From: an uncultured Alistipes sp.
Lineage (GTDB): Bacteria > Bacteroidota > Bacteroidia > Bacteroidales > Rikenellaceae
Direction: 5' to 3'
Length of the DNA: 64,000 bases
Assembly (NCBI GenBank): GCA_947629705.1
Contig: CANREN010000010.1
Coordinates: 1-64,000 of the forward strand
Of this stretch, positions 6,740-15,863 are shown in pieces. The position numbers were made by a program, and so were the translations under genes. Position 1 is the first letter of the stretch, and every line of letters begins with the position of its first letter. The notes below the pieces were generated by a model. It was given only the letters and a program-made list of their open reading frames with translations, had not been told where the DNA came from and searched no databases.

Positions 6740-7624
6740 ATGAAAGACGACAAGCGACTGAAGCGCAAAGTGCGCAACTCCTACATCATCTCGACCGTCA
6801 GCATGGCGCTCGTACTTTTTCTGTTGGGATCGGTGGGACATCTGATGCTCGTGGCGATGGTCGCGGCCGATTCGCTGAAAGAGAGCATCGCCGTAACCGT
6901 CGAATTGCGCGACGGCATCACCCCCGCACGCCGCGACAGCGTCGCCCTGCAACTCTCCGCGTCCGAGCTCGTCCGCACGGTGAGTTTCGTCTCGAAAGAG
7001 GAGAAGCTCGCTGATGCCGGATTCCGCCAATTTTTCGGCGGGCAGTTCGAGGAGGTGCTCGACGGCGAAAATCCGCTGCTCGACTCTTTCGAACTGACCC
7101 TCACGTCGCGCTCCGAAGAGCAGGAGGCTGTTGAGGCTTTCCTCCATGAAGCGGAGCGGATCGACGGGGTGAAACAGGTCTCGTTCCCGGCCCAGCTGGC
7201 CGAACAGCTTCACGGCACGGTCAACAAAATCCGCTTGATGTTGCTGCTGTTCGGCGGAGCCTTGTCGATTATCTCACTGATTCTATTGAACAATACCATA
7301 AGGCTGGCTATCTTCTCGAAACGCTGCCTTATCAACACCATGAAACTCGTGGGCGCAACGAAGTGGTTCATCATGAAGCCCTTCCTTGCAAGCAGCATCA
7401 CGCAGGGGATTCTGGCCGGCACGGGCGCTTCGATCCTGTTCATCGCGGCGATCTACGGCCTCAACGAAACGGTGCCCGGTATACTGACCGCCGCCGAAAA
7501 CGAAAAAATCCTGCTGATTCTCGGCGCGATGATTGCCGGAGGCATCGTCCTGTCGCTGCTCTTCACGTGGGCGGCGCTCAACAAGTTCATCAACATGAAA
7601 TCGAACAAGATATACCTATATTGA
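6740..7624 (+). CDS. ftsX: Cell division protein FtsX
   Basis: 294-aa ABC-type permease subunit. TM1 at about residues 17-42 is followed by a periplasmic loop (VTVELRDGITPARRDSVALQL) and three more TM segments near the C-terminus (MLLLFGGALSIISLILL and beyond). With FtsE it couples ATP hydrolysis to septal peptidoglycan hydrolases. The ATG at 6740 is chosen because the preceding ATG at 6729 closes after four codons and the longer frame runs back into the tRNA terminator. First gene of the ftsX-DUF3098-uppP-truB-queA cluster, a common Bacteroidota order. ftsE is not adjacent. Confidence 0.93.
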   Translation: MKDDKRLKRKVRNSYIISTVSMALVLFLLGSVGHLMLVAMVAADSLKESIAVTVELRDGITPARRDSVALQLSASELVRTVSFVSKEEKLADAGFRQFFGGQFEEVLDGENPLLDSFELTLTSRSEEQEAVEAFLHEAERIDGVKQVSFPAQLAEQLHGTVNKIRLMLLLFGGALSIISLILLNNTIRLAIFSKRCLINTMKLVGATKWFIMKPFLASSITQGILAGTGASILFIAAIYGLNETVPGILTAAENEKILLILGAMIAGGIVLSLLFTWAALNKFINMKSNKIYLY

Positions 7625-7627
7625 CCT

Positions 7628-7882
7628 ATGGCTGACACCGATCATACGCCCCGCGACGAAAAACGGGATCCGCGCCTGCCGCTCGCCCGTCGCAACTACC
7701 TCTGGCTCCTCGCCGGATTCCTCATCGTCCTGCTCGGCTTCGTGCTGATGGCGGGAGGGGGCAGCGATTCGCCCGACGAATTCAACTGCGCCATGTTCTC
7801 GTGGCGGCGCATCACGCTGGCACCCCTGCTGGTTATCTGCGGATTCGCCGTGGAAATCTATGCCATCCTGAAACGTTTTTGA
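7628..7882 (+). CDS. DUF3098 small membrane protein
   Basis: 84-aa protein with two predicted TM helices: YLWLLAGFLIVLLGFVLMAGGG (about residues 24-45), and a second at ITLAPLLVICGFAVEIYAIL. The segment after the first helix, GGGSDSPDEFN, is the characteristic DUF3098 motif. Function is unknown. It starts 3 nt after the ftsX stop and is almost always found in this position in Bacteroidota, so a link to the divisome or undecaprenyl recycling is plausible. Confidence 0.85.
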   Translation: MADTDHTPRDEKRDPRLPLARRNYLWLLAGFLIVLLGFVLMAGGGSDSPDEFNCAMFSWRRITLAPLLVICGFAVEIYAILKRF

Positions 7883-7918
7883 TCCGGCCCCGCAGCCGAC
7901 TTTTCTCACTACCGACTC

Positions 7919-8710
7919 ATGGAAACATTGCAAGCTATCCTGCTCGGCATCGTGCAGGGAATCACTGAATTCCTGCCCGTTTCGAGCAGCGGGCACCTCC
8001 AAATCGCCAAGGCCCTTTTAGGGGTCGAGCTCGAAGAAAACCTGATGTTCGACGTAACGCTCCACGCCGCAACGGTGTTCAGCACGATCGTCGTGCTGTG
8101 GAGCGAAGTGGAACGCCTGCTGAAAGGCCTGTTCTCGCGCCGTTTCACGCCCGAGCAAGCCTACGTCCTGAAGATCATCGTCTCGATGATCCCCATCGGC
8201 ATCGTCGGATGCTGTTTTAAGGATCGGATCGACGCGATGCTCAATGCACCGTGGATTTTGGCGTTGGTCGGAGCAATGTTGCTGCTCACTGCGGCGCTGC
8301 TCGCCTTTGCCTATTATGCCCGTCCGCGCGAAAAGGAGCAGATCTCCTGCCGCGATGCTTTCATCATCGGCATTGCGCAGGCCATAGCGGCGATGCCCGG
8401 GCTGTCGCGCTCCGGATCGACCATCGCGACGGGCCTGCTCCTCGGCAACAAAAAGGCGGCCGTCGCCCAATTCTCGTTTCTGATGGTGCTCGCCCCGATT
8501 CTGGGCGAAACGCTCCTTGAATTGATGAGCGGCGAGCTGACGACCGGCATCGGAGCCACGCAGCTGGCAGCTGGATTCGCGGCGGCCTTCCTCACGGGCT
8601 GTGCCGCCTGCAAATTCATGATCGAAATGGTCAAACGGGGCAAACTCATCTGGTTCGCGCTCTACTGCGCCGTGTCCGGCCTCGTCGCCATAATAAGCTA
8701 TTACTGCTGA
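7919..8710 (+). CDS. uppP: Undecaprenyl-diphosphatase UppP (BacA)
   Basis: 263-aa integral membrane protein that dephosphorylates undecaprenyl pyrophosphate to recycle the lipid carrier of cell-wall and glycan synthesis, and can give bacitracin tolerance. Both family signatures are visible: GIVQGITEFLPVSSSGHL (about residues 10-27) and the catalytic PGLSRSGSTI motif (about 160-169). Roughly eight hydrophobic segments. The stop codon TGA overlaps the truB start by one base, so the two are translationally coupled. Confidence 0.97.
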   Translation: METLQAILLGIVQGITEFLPVSSSGHLQIAKALLGVELEENLMFDVTLHAATVFSTIVVLWSEVERLLKGLFSRRFTPEQAYVLKIIVSMIPIGIVGCCFKDRIDAMLNAPWILALVGAMLLLTAALLAFAYYARPREKEQISCRDAFIIGIAQAIAAMPGLSRSGSTIATGLLLGNKKAAVAQFSFLMVLAPILGETLLELMSGELTTGIGATQLAAGFAAAFLTGCAACKFMIEMVKRGKLIWFALYCAVSGLVAIISYYC

Positions 8711-9426
8711 TGGAGGCGGACAACGAGCTGCGGGGGATCAACTTCGAGGAGGGATATATCGCCGTTTTGGACAAGCCGATCGAATGGACCTCGGCCGACG
8801 TCGTGCGCAAGATCAAATACACGCTCCGCAAATTGGGCTATCACCGCATCAAGGTGGGCCATGCCGGTACGCTCGATCCGCTGGCCACGGGCATTCTGTT
8901 GGTCTGCATCGGACGGGCGACCAAAATGGTCGATGCCTTGCAGGCCGAAGAGAAAGAGTATGAAGCCGACGTGCTGTTGGGTGCCACGACCCCCAGCTAC
9001 GACCTCGAACATCCCGTCGACCGCACCTATCCGTGGGAGCATATCACGCGCGAAAAGGTGCTCGACGCCCTGCAATCGCTCACGGGCGAACGGATGCAGA
9101 CGCCGCCCCTCTTTTCGGCGAAAAAGATCGGGGGCACCCGGGCCTACGAACTGGCGCGGGCGGGCGAAACGGCGGAGCTGCGCCAAGCCAAAATCACGAT
9201 CTACGAGATGGAGTTGTTGGCGTGCGAATTGCCGCGCATCCGCATACGGGTTCGATGCAGCAAGGGAACGTACATCCGTTCGCTGGCCCGCGAAATCGGC
9301 GAAACGCTCGACAGCGGCGCCCATCTGACCGCGTTGCGCCGCACGCGGAGCGGCGGATTCACCCTCGTCCGATCGCAGCGGCTCGACGATTTTTTACAAA
9401 AATTGCAACGGCTTGAAACAAAATAG
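8710..9426 (+). CDS. truB: tRNA pseudouridine-55 synthase
   Basis: 238-aa enzyme that makes pseudouridine 55 in the T-loop of tRNAs. It has the motif GHAGTLDPLATG with the catalytic Asp at residue 56, then KMVDALQAEEKEYEADVLLG and the later RIRVRCSKGTYIRSLARE motif. It lacks the C-terminal PUA domain, as is usual in Bacteroidota. Start at 8710 overlaps the uppP stop. Confidence 0.96.
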   Translation: MEADNELRGINFEEGYIAVLDKPIEWTSADVVRKIKYTLRKLGYHRIKVGHAGTLDPLATGILLVCIGRATKMVDALQAEEKEYEADVLLGATTPSYDLEHPVDRTYPWEHITREKVLDALQSLTGERMQTPPLFSAKKIGGTRAYELARAGETAELRQAKITIYEMELLACELPRIRIRVRCSKGTYIRSLAREIGETLDSGAHLTALRRTRSGGFTLVRSQRLDDFLQKLQRLETK

Positions 9427-9519
9427 CTTTTTCTGCGTATAATATTTAATTTGGTTCGTCTGCCGACGATCCGAAAAAGCATGCCATACCGCCATACCTA
9501 CGAATAAATCACACGCACG

Positions 9520-10569
9520 ATGAAATTATCGCAATACGGGTACGAATTTACACCCGAAATGATCGCGAAACACCCGACCGACAATCGGGACGATTCGCGG
9601 CTGATGGTCATCGACCGGAAAAAGGGAACGATCGAACACCGCATTTTCAAAGATATTCTCGACTATTTCGATGAAAAAGACCTCTTCGTGTTCAACGACA
9701 CGAAGGTTTTCCCCGCCCGATTGTACGGCAACAAGGAGAAGACGGGCGCCGAAATCGAAATTTTCCTGCTGCGGGAGCTCAACCGCGAGTTGCGGCTGTG
9801 GGATGTGCTGGTCGATCCGGCCCGCAAGATACGCATCGGCAACAAGCTCTATTTCGGAGACGACGACCTGCTAGTCGCCGAGGTCATCGACAACACGACC
9901 TCGCGGGGCCGCACGCTGCGGTTCCTCTTCGACGGCTCCTACGAGGAGTTCAAGGAGGCGCTTTATGCCTTGGGCGAGACCCCGCTGCCGAAATGGGTGC
10001 GCGAAAAGGTCGAACCCGAAGATGCCGAACGCTATCAGACGATTTTCGCCGCCAGGGAGGGTGCCGTGGCGGCGCCGACCGCCGGTATGCACTTCTCGAA
10101 GCACTTGATGAAGCGCATGGAGATCAAGGGCGTGGAGCGTGCGTTCATCACGCTGCACGTCGGCTTGGGCAACTTCCGGACGGTGGATGTCGAAGACCTC
10201 TCGAAGCACAAGATGGATTCCGAGCAGTATTTCGTAACGGACGAAGCGGCCGAAGCGGTCAACTCGGCCAAACGCGAAGGCCACCGGATCGTCTCGATCG
10301 GCACGACGGTCATGCGGACGCTCGAAACGGTCGTCTCGACCAACGGCATGATCGATTCCGGGGAGGGGTGGACGAACAAATTCATCTTTGCGCCCTATGA
10401 TTTTACGGTTGCGGACGCCATGGTAACCAATTTCCATCTGCCATACTCCACGCAGCTGATGATGACGGCGGCATTCGGCGGTTATGACCGGGTCATGGCG
10501 GCATACAGGGTGGCCAAAACGGAGGGTTACCGCTTCGGCACCTACGGCGACGCGATGCTCATCCTCTGA
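9520..10569 (+). CDS. queA: tRNA preQ1(34) S-adenosylmethionine ribosyltransferase-isomerase
   Basis: 349-aa enzyme that transfers the ribosyl part of SAM to preQ1 in tRNA, forming epoxyqueuosine. Recognisable family blocks: YDLPxE-like start ([25 protein letters not shown]), [25 protein letters not shown], and the C-terminal [13 protein letters not shown]. Last gene of the ftsX cluster, 93 bp after truB; a separate promoter in that gap is possible. No preQ1 riboswitch is evident. Confidence 0.96.
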   Translation: MKLSQYGYEFTPEMIAKHPTDNRDDSRLMVIDRKKGTIEHRIFKDILDYFDEKDLFVFNDTKVFPARLYGNKEKTGAEIEIFLLRELNRELRLWDVLVDPARKIRIGNKLYFGDDDLLVAEVIDNTTSRGRTLRFLFDGSYEEFKEALYALGETPLPKWVREKVEPEDAERYQTIFAAREGAVAAPTAGMHFSKHLMKRMEIKGVERAFITLHVGLGNFRTVDVEDLSKHKMDSEQYFVTDEAAEAVNSAKREGHRIVSIGTTVMRTLETVVSTNGMIDSGEGWTNKFIFAPYDFTVADAMVTNFHLPYSTQLMMTAAFGGYDRVMAAYRVAKTEGYRFGTYGDAMLIL

Positions 10570-10681
10570 CTTCACGGAAGATGCGGCGCCTCGGGAACCG
10601 GTCGGAAGCGAAGATGCCGGCCGAAAGCGGGCGGGCGATTATCGCGCTTATAAAAATCGGAACTATCTGCTTTATCTTGTA

Positions 10682-10852
10682 TTAATAGGGCTGGCATACG
10701 GAAAAAGAACGGTGGGGAATTGGTCTCCCCACCGCTCCCGGGAATCTTTTAGTAGAAATATATTTCCCACCTGTAATCCGTTTAGGAGGTGCGATGACCG
10801 TCCCGCGAACATGATTGCCCCTGACATAGATTTTTACTTTGATCTTCGTCAT
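10682..10852 (-). CDS. Small basic hypothetical protein (56 aa)
   Basis: The frame begins MTKIKVKIYVRGNHVRGTVI, is Lys/Arg-rich and looks beta-strand-like. I recognise no family. Its last ~12 codons overlap a strong hairpin (10711-10733), which on this strand looks like a terminator (GGTGGGGA/TCCCCACC then TTCTTTTT). It lies downstream of the R-M operon on the same strand, and AAGAA...TTCTT forms a short inverted repeat just upstream. May be a real accessory gene or a chance frame over a terminator. Confidence 0.3.
   Translation of the reverse strand: MTKIKVKIYVRGNHVRGTVIAPPKRITGGKYISTKRFPGAVGRPIPHRSFSVCQPY
10705..10733 (-). terminator. Terminator-like hairpin
   Basis: GTGGGGA and TCCCCAC form a strong stem; on the minus strand it is followed by a T-rich stretch (GTTCTTTTT). 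It could end the R-M transcript, the small 56-aa gene, or queA transcription from the other side. Confidence 0.55.
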
Positions 10853-10945
10853 GGTCAGACTTTTTAAGAATTTATAGTTCTTTTTTTGACCGCAAGTCGG
10901 TTGCGCCCTCAAACCGCTTGCGTACCATGAAAAATAAAAATCGCA
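10853..10945. other. AT-rich left border of the R-M island
   Basis: Short AT-rich spacer between the methyltransferase stop and the small 56-aa gene, where GC-rich chromosomal sequence gives way to AT-rich island sequence. No direct repeat pairing with the right border was found by eye. Confidence 0.4.
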
Positions 10946-11998
10946 TCAGTTTCCCGTTTGCTTTTTATTTGGGCGGTTTAACAATCTTGTTATACCCTCA
11001 CATTGAATAAAAGAAATTTCTTTGGTCCATTTCCTTGATTTAACGATATTGATAGCAACTTCTGATGAATCGATACCGATCCAATTTCTGCCATTTCTTT
11101 CTGCTGCCATCAATGTAGAACCGGACCCGCAAAAACAGTCCATGACAATAGAGTTTTCATTAGACGAAGCATTTACAATAAACTCTAACATATCTGTATT
11201 TTTTTCCGTTGGATATATTGGTTTTGTTGGATCTTTGAACTCCCATATATCTTGTGCTTTTTTACATATGTGTTCATCGGCATAATTGATTTTTCTTGGA
11301 TTACCATTCGCGGACCATTCTATAAGCCCATCTGCATCCATTCTCTCTAATTCATCGACTGAGCAACGCCAATGCCGACCTTTTGGAGGATAAATCCCCT
11401 TAAAAGGTTTAGCGGTATCTCCATTAGTTTCCCCAGGGGCATGAATCGGAACAGTTGTATAACGCCTACCATTTTTATCAATCTTATTATAGAGTTTCTC
11501 TATTTCAGATTCACAAGCCTTAAACTTCGGACTATTCCATATAGGCGTTGAACCTTTTGTATAGAACAGTATCATGTCTTTGATATTCCCATAACCGATT
11601 CTTTCAAAATTTTTCGGGTTGCACTTGATCCTTGTTATGTCGTTTCTAAAATTTTCTATTCCGAATATGTTGTCGAGCATAACCTTTACATAATGACCTA
11701 TTTTGTAGTCAATATGCAGGTATAATGAGCCGTGTTTAGATAATAGTTCATGAATGAGTATCACTCGTTCGCGCAAAAAAGAAATGAAATCTTCCCCTCT
11801 TAATGTATCGTTATAAGCAATTATAGCATCATCAGATCTACTTATCGTAGCGACCCTGCCACTTTTATCGATCGAAAAAACTGACCCCGTTGAGAAGGGC
11901 GGATCAATGTAAACCAAATCAATTTTCTCTTTGTACCCTTTATCGATAAGCCACTTCATGGCTTCGATATTGTCACCTTGTATTAGAATATTATTCAT
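10946..11998 (-). CDS. Type II DNA methyltransferase, beta-class (N6-adenine/N4-cytosine)
   Basis: 350-aa amino-methyltransferase. The catalytic motif DPPF (residues 32-35) comes first and the SAM-binding motif FCGSGS (289-294, followed by GRNWIGID) comes last. This is the circular order of the beta class, which methylates exocyclic amino groups of A or C. Between them lies a target-recognition region rich in Lys and Asn. It presumably protects host DNA from the nuclease encoded just upstream, whose stop overlaps this ATG (ATGA). AT-rich composition and codon use unlike its neighbours indicate horizontal transfer. Recognition site cannot be read from sequence. Confidence 0.9.
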   Translation of the reverse strand: MNNILIQGDNIEAMKWLIDKGYKEKIDLVYIDPPFSTGSVFSIDKSGRVATISRSDDAIIAYNDTLRGEDFISFLRERVILIHELLSKHGSLYLHIDYKIGHYVKVMLDNIFGIENFRNDITRIKCNPKNFERIGYGNIKDMILFYTKGSTPIWNSPKFKACESEIEKLYNKIDKNGRRYTTVPIHAPGETNGDTAKPFKGIYPPKGRHWRCSVDELERMDADGLIEWSANGNPRKINYADEHICKKAQDIWEFKDPTKPIYPTEKNTDMLEFIVNASSNENSIVMDCFCGSGSTLMAAERNGRNWIGIDSSEVAINIVKSRKWTKEISFIQCEGITRLLNRPNKKQTGN

Positions 11999-12774
11999 AA
12001 TGAATATAGATAATCCCTTAATAATAAAGCACTCATGATTGGCTTATCGCAAGAAGTAATATGAGTGTACATTCTTTTCTTGCTTTTGATGTATAAAACG
12101 CCATCTAAAATTGCAATCTTCCTGACGCCTTCATTTGCTACAGAATTCAGTGTCATCATTGCATCAAAAAATTGATCGTTTTGGTGACCACCTTCATCTG
12201 ATATGAATTTTGCTTCCCCTATTACATAAACACTATTGAATCTTCCCAAAAAGTCAATACCCTTATCCCTATTGTATCCTAATCTTTTTGAAGCAAAATT
12301 TTGAAGTTGGCTGTCAGATCCGTCTAAAATAGCATCGCTTGACGTTGATGTAAATTCAGACAGTGTTGTTGGTTGTATCCCCAATGTCCCCGAATTAATC
12401 CATCTCCGGAACAAAGGCCCCATTTGCCTATTTGTTTCTTTTGGTTGCGTACATCTTTCGTATAGTTTCTCTATCCCAAGTTCTCTTATTCGTCCACATA
12501 TCCTGTTCACTGTTTTTGGATTTCTATCAATCGCGCTTTTGTCTCTCTTGAAAAAAGGGACATAGCCATCTTTTATAGGGAATAAATCCAAGTCTAATAA
12601 CGCCTTAAATAAGCCCATATTATCATTCCTATGAAATAGCGAATCGATATTATTCCATGTTCGCCCATCAATAGTCCGGACGGAATCGGGGGCGAGCGGA
12701 TATATGGCAAATAACTGGTCTAAATAGTCCCGCTGATTAGCAAGTTCAATACTTTGTTGGGTAAAATAGTTCAT
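11995..12774 (-). CDS. Type II restriction endonuclease, PD-(D/E)XK, Tsp45I-like (tentative)
   Basis: 259-aa protein. The segment GIDFLGRFNSVYVIGEAKF holds a D-x12-ExK signature (Asp174, Glu187, Lys189), the PD-(D/E)XK nuclease core. The overall pattern (ANQRDYLDQLFAIYPL at the start, NRQMGPLFRRWINSGTLG in the middle) reminds me of the Tsp45I group; this is from memory and is tentative. It lies first in an R-then-M operon, overlapping the methyltransferase start. That order would express nuclease early unless the methylase has its own promoter inside this gene. No controller (C) gene is present. AT-rich. Confidence 0.72.
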   Translation of the reverse strand: MNYFTQQSIELANQRDYLDQLFAIYPLAPDSVRTIDGRTWNNIDSLFHRNDNMGLFKALLDLDLFPIKDGYVPFFKRDKSAIDRNPKTVNRICGRIRELGIEKLYERCTQPKETNRQMGPLFRRWINSGTLGIQPTTLSEFTSTSSDAILDGSDSQLQNFASKRLGYNRDKGIDFLGRFNSVYVIGEAKFISDEGGHQNDQFFDAMMTLNSVANEGVRKIAILDGVLYIKSKKRMYTHITSCDKPIMSALLLRDYLYSL

Positions 12775-12789
12775 GATAAATGTTTAATA

Positions 12790-13197
12790 TTATTTCACTG
12801 CAAGCATCACGAGACAATTAAATGTCTCCTCCTCGTTCTCCATAGCTTTGCGGATTTGGTGCAGCATACGCCATGCGGATGCGTAAGACCCCATGCCCAT
12901 TTCCCGTTGCAGCTGCAAAGCGGAAATACCCTTATGGGAAACATTTACAAGGTTAATAGCATAAAGCCACATACGCAGGTCGAGGTGCGTGTGCTCAAAG
13001 ATCGTCCCTTTCAGTGCCGAAAACTCGCTCTTGCAGTTGTTGCAATAGAGAAAACGCCTGTTGTATTTCTGCCGATACACCCTGTGTACGCATCCGCATT
13101 TCGGACATACATAACCGTCCTTGTATTTCGTCTCCACGATGAAGTCGATCGCGCTGTTTTCATCGGGAAACCTCTTTGTAAACTCAAAATAAGTCAT
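12790..13197 (-). pseudogene. IS1595-type transposase, N-terminal remnant
   Basis: 135 residues from the ATG at 13197 (MTYFEFTKRFPDENSAIDFI). A zinc-ribbon CPKCG...CNNC is followed by FSALKGTIFEHTHLDLRMWLYAI and GISALQLQREMGMGSYASAWRMLHQIRKAM. This is the N-terminal region of IS1595-family (ISXO2-like) transposases. The catalytic DDE domain that should follow is missing; the frame continues only eight or nine unrelated codons before a stop. The restriction gene begins 15 bp later on the same strand, so the R-M pair sits where the transposase C-terminus would be. Confidence 0.85.
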
Positions 13198-13288
13198 TAT
13201 CTTTGCTTCGTATTTGATTACCGTGCAAATATAAGCATAAGTTTTCAATAGACAAGACTAAAACAGATAATTCCGATAAATATTTTCG

Positions 13289-13296
13289 TATCTTTG
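13289..13296 (+). promoter_or_regulatory. -7 box for the glycogen-synthase-like gene
   Basis: TATCTTTG 20 nt upstream of the ATG at 13317, in the AT-rich right border of the R-M/IS island. Confidence 0.65.
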
Positions 13297-13316
13297 CAGG
13301 TATAAACCCCTCGAAT

Positions 13317-14126
13317 ATGGCAAGCAAGATTCTGTATGTATGTCAGCAAATCGCGCCCTATTTCCCCGATGCGGAAGAGGCGCAGTTATGCCGCGGACTG
13401 GTGCAGGCGATGCAGGAACGGGGCAACGAAATCCGAACGTTCATGCCGCGCTACGGCTGCATCAACGAACGCCGGCACCAACTGCACGAAGTCATCCGTC
13501 TGTCGGGGATGAACCTCATCATCGACGACAACGACCATCAACTGATTATCAAGGTCGCATCCGTCCCGGCTGCCCGCGTACAAATCTACTTCATCGACAA
13601 CGACGACTATTTCGCCCGCAAAGCCGCATTGACCGATGCCGAGGGCCTCTATTTTCCCGACAACGACGAACGGGCCCTCTTTTTTGCCCGCGGCGTGATC
13701 GAAACCGTCAAGAAACTGCGGTGGATGCCTGCCGTCGTCCATTGCCACGGCTGGTTTTCGGCGTTGGTGCCCGTCTATCTGAAGACGGTCTTCGCCGACG
13801 AACCGCTCTTCCGCGACGTGAAGGTGGTCGTCTCGCTCTACGACGATGCTTTCCCCGAGCCGCTCGACAGCGGTCTCCGCGAAAAGATCGTCGGCGAGAA
13901 CATCAAAAGCAAAAATCTCAAATTGCTCGACACCCCTTCATACGAAAACCTCTATCGTTTCGTTATGAACTATGCCGACGGTGCGGTAGTGGCTTCGGAG
14001 CGGGTCGATGCAAAGACGCTCGAAATGGTGCGGGCCAGCGGAAAACCGCTGCTCGAATACTGCCCGCCGGTCGACAAGGCGTTTTTCGACAACTACATGC
14101 GATTCTATGAAGCACTTCGTGAATAA
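13317..14126 (+). CDS. Stand-alone glycogen/starch synthase-like (GT5) catalytic-domain protein
   Basis: 269-aa protein matching only the N-terminal Rossmann domain of GT5 glycogen synthases: KILYVCQQIAPYF at the start and VVHCHGWFSALVPVYLK in the middle. The C-terminal nucleotide-binding domain is absent, and the usual KxGGL substrate loop is replaced by PDAEEAQLCRGL. So ordinary glucosyl transfer from ADP-glucose is unlikely. This short form is widespread in Bacteroidota with unknown function. It overlaps the following DUF4270 lipoprotein by 20 bp, suggesting translational coupling. Confidence 0.8.
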   Translation: MASKILYVCQQIAPYFPDAEEAQLCRGLVQAMQERGNEIRTFMPRYGCINERRHQLHEVIRLSGMNLIIDDNDHQLIIKVASVPAARVQIYFIDNDDYFARKAALTDAEGLYFPDNDERALFFARGVIETVKKLRWMPAVVHCHGWFSALVPVYLKTVFADEPLFRDVKVVVSLYDDAFPEPLDSGLREKIVGENIKSKNLKLLDTPSYENLYRFVMNYADGAVVASERVDAKTLEMVRASGKPLLEYCPPVDKAFFDNYMRFYEALRE

Positions 14127-15783
14127 TCTCCGTCGTCTGTCGCGGCAGACGGTGCCGGCCGTTCTGCCCGCGGCCCTGTTCCTCGTCGGCTGCACCACGA
14201 AAGACGACACCTTGGGAGCCAATTTGGTTCCCGACAACCAACAGATGAAAGCGGGCTACGCCGTGCTCCAGGCGGACAAAATGGAGCCGAGCCCGAAAAA
14301 ATACCTCCGTACACGGCTCTATCAGACGGACTCCGTCGTCGTGTCGAATCTGACGACGGGCTATTTGGGAACGATGCACAACGATACGGTCGGCCTGCGC
14401 AGGGCCGGTCTGCTCGCCCAATTCGCCAACTACTACCTCGTCGACGAGGGGTATTTCGGCTACCAGCCTATCTTCGACTCGGCCCAGATCCTGCTCTCCA
14501 TCACCGGATACGGGAAGGATACGCTGACCGAACAGACGTTCGAAGTGTACGAGGTCGTCTCGAACGACTATCTGACGAAAAAGCCGCTCGCCGCGGGTTC
14601 CGACAAACGGGACAGCACGTTCTATATGAATTTCGATCCGACGCGGGTTCCCTATCTCGGAGGGCGCTCGGTGATCGGCACGACGCCGCTCTTTACTTTC
14701 AAATTGGGAGGAGACCGCGGGCCGTCGGTGCAGGCCGTAACCATGACCCCTACGGATGCGGGCAGAGCGTTCGTCAAGCAGCTGATGCTGCAATCGGGCG
14801 ACTATGCGGGCAAATACGAAATTTATGACCGAGACAATATCGCCGAGTGGTTCGAGGTTTTCAAGGGGCTCTATATCAAGCCGGCGGAGAGCGATGCGGC
14901 AATCGTATCGGGATCATCCGCATCGAAAGGCACGATCTATGCGACCGACCTCACGGCCTCGGGCTTCTCGGTCTACGGACGGAACCGCGTCGAGGCAGAT
15001 CCGTCGCTCATTCAGGACACCATCGGCATGGTCTACTACTTCAAGGACACCGAACTGACCGAATGCGGCAACGTTTCGATCAACACCATCGGCCATGATT
15101 ACGACGGTTCGATGATCGATATCGCTCATGCCCGGGACTGCAATCCGGACGGTACGCCGAACACCGGCCGGCCGGAGACGCCGCTCGTTTACGTCGAGGG
15201 CTTGGGCGGCGTGGTAACGGAAATCGACTTCACGCAGACCTTCTTCGACGACTTGCAGGCGCTGATCGACAAGGAGAACGCCCAATCCGGAAAAGCGTTC
15301 CGTTCGCTGGCCTTCACGCAAGTCCTGATGGAGGTCTACTTCCCGGGCGGCCGGTACGACTGGCAAGACCTCGATGCCGCTCAAGCGGGGCCCCTCATCG
15401 AACGGATGAACGCCGCCCCCTCGCGGTTGGGCATCTACACGAACTACTGGCGCAAGGTTCCCATTTCGGACTACAACTACACCTACGAATCCTACTACGG
15501 CGTGGAACTCGCTTACGGCGGCCATATCAACCGCAGCCACGGCTGCTACCGGATGGACATTACGAGCCATGTGCAGGAGATGTGGGACCAATACCGCAAG
15601 GCGAAGCAGGAGGCGGGAGACGGATTCGATTTCGAACAGGCGTCGCTGCCGCTGCGCAAGGTCTATTTGGGCCCCGAAGCCACCGACCTCTTCACGACCG
15701 CATACGTCGGGCTCTGGGGCGAGGAGGGGGCCGGCAACGAGGCCCCGATCCGCTTCGTGATCGCCTATAATTTGGTGAAGTAA
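14107..15783 (+). CDS. DUF4270 family lipoprotein
   Basis: 558-aa protein with an N-terminal hydrophobic signal and lipobox ending in Cys (LPAALFLVGCTTKDDT), then GANLVPDN as in DUF4270 proteins. It is probably anchored in the outer membrane. The body is predicted beta-rich with no catalytic motif I can name. The ATG at 14107 is chosen because it immediately precedes a proper lipoprotein signal; the longer frame overlaps the previous gene with no supporting start. Pairing with the GT5-like protein is conserved in the phylum. Confidence 0.85.
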   Translation: MKHFVNNLRRLSRQTVPAVLPAALFLVGCTTKDDTLGANLVPDNQQMKAGYAVLQADKMEPSPKKYLRTRLYQTDSVVVSNLTTGYLGTMHNDTVGLRRAGLLAQFANYYLVDEGYFGYQPIFDSAQILLSITGYGKDTLTEQTFEVYEVVSNDYLTKKPLAAGSDKRDSTFYMNFDPTRVPYLGGRSVIGTTPLFTFKLGGDRGPSVQAVTMTPTDAGRAFVKQLMLQSGDYAGKYEIYDRDNIAEWFEVFKGLYIKPAESDAAIVSGSSASKGTIYATDLTASGFSVYGRNRVEADPSLIQDTIGMVYYFKDTELTECGNVSINTIGHDYDGSMIDIAHARDCNPDGTPNTGRPETPLVYVEGLGGVVTEIDFTQTFFDDLQALIDKENAQSGKAFRSLAFTQVLMEVYFPGGRYDWQDLDAAQAGPLIERMNAAPSRLGIYTNYWRKVPISDYNYTYESYYGVELAYGGHINRSHGCYRMDITSHVQEMWDQYRKAKQEAGDGFDFEQASLPLRKVYLGPEATDLFTTAYVGLWGEEGAGNEAPIRFVIAYNLVK

Positions 15784-15863
15784 CGGCAAAACAAGACACA
15801 GCGAAACATTCGGTGCGGGCGCCCTTGTGCTTTCGCATTTCCGAAAAGCCACGAAATAAAGAG

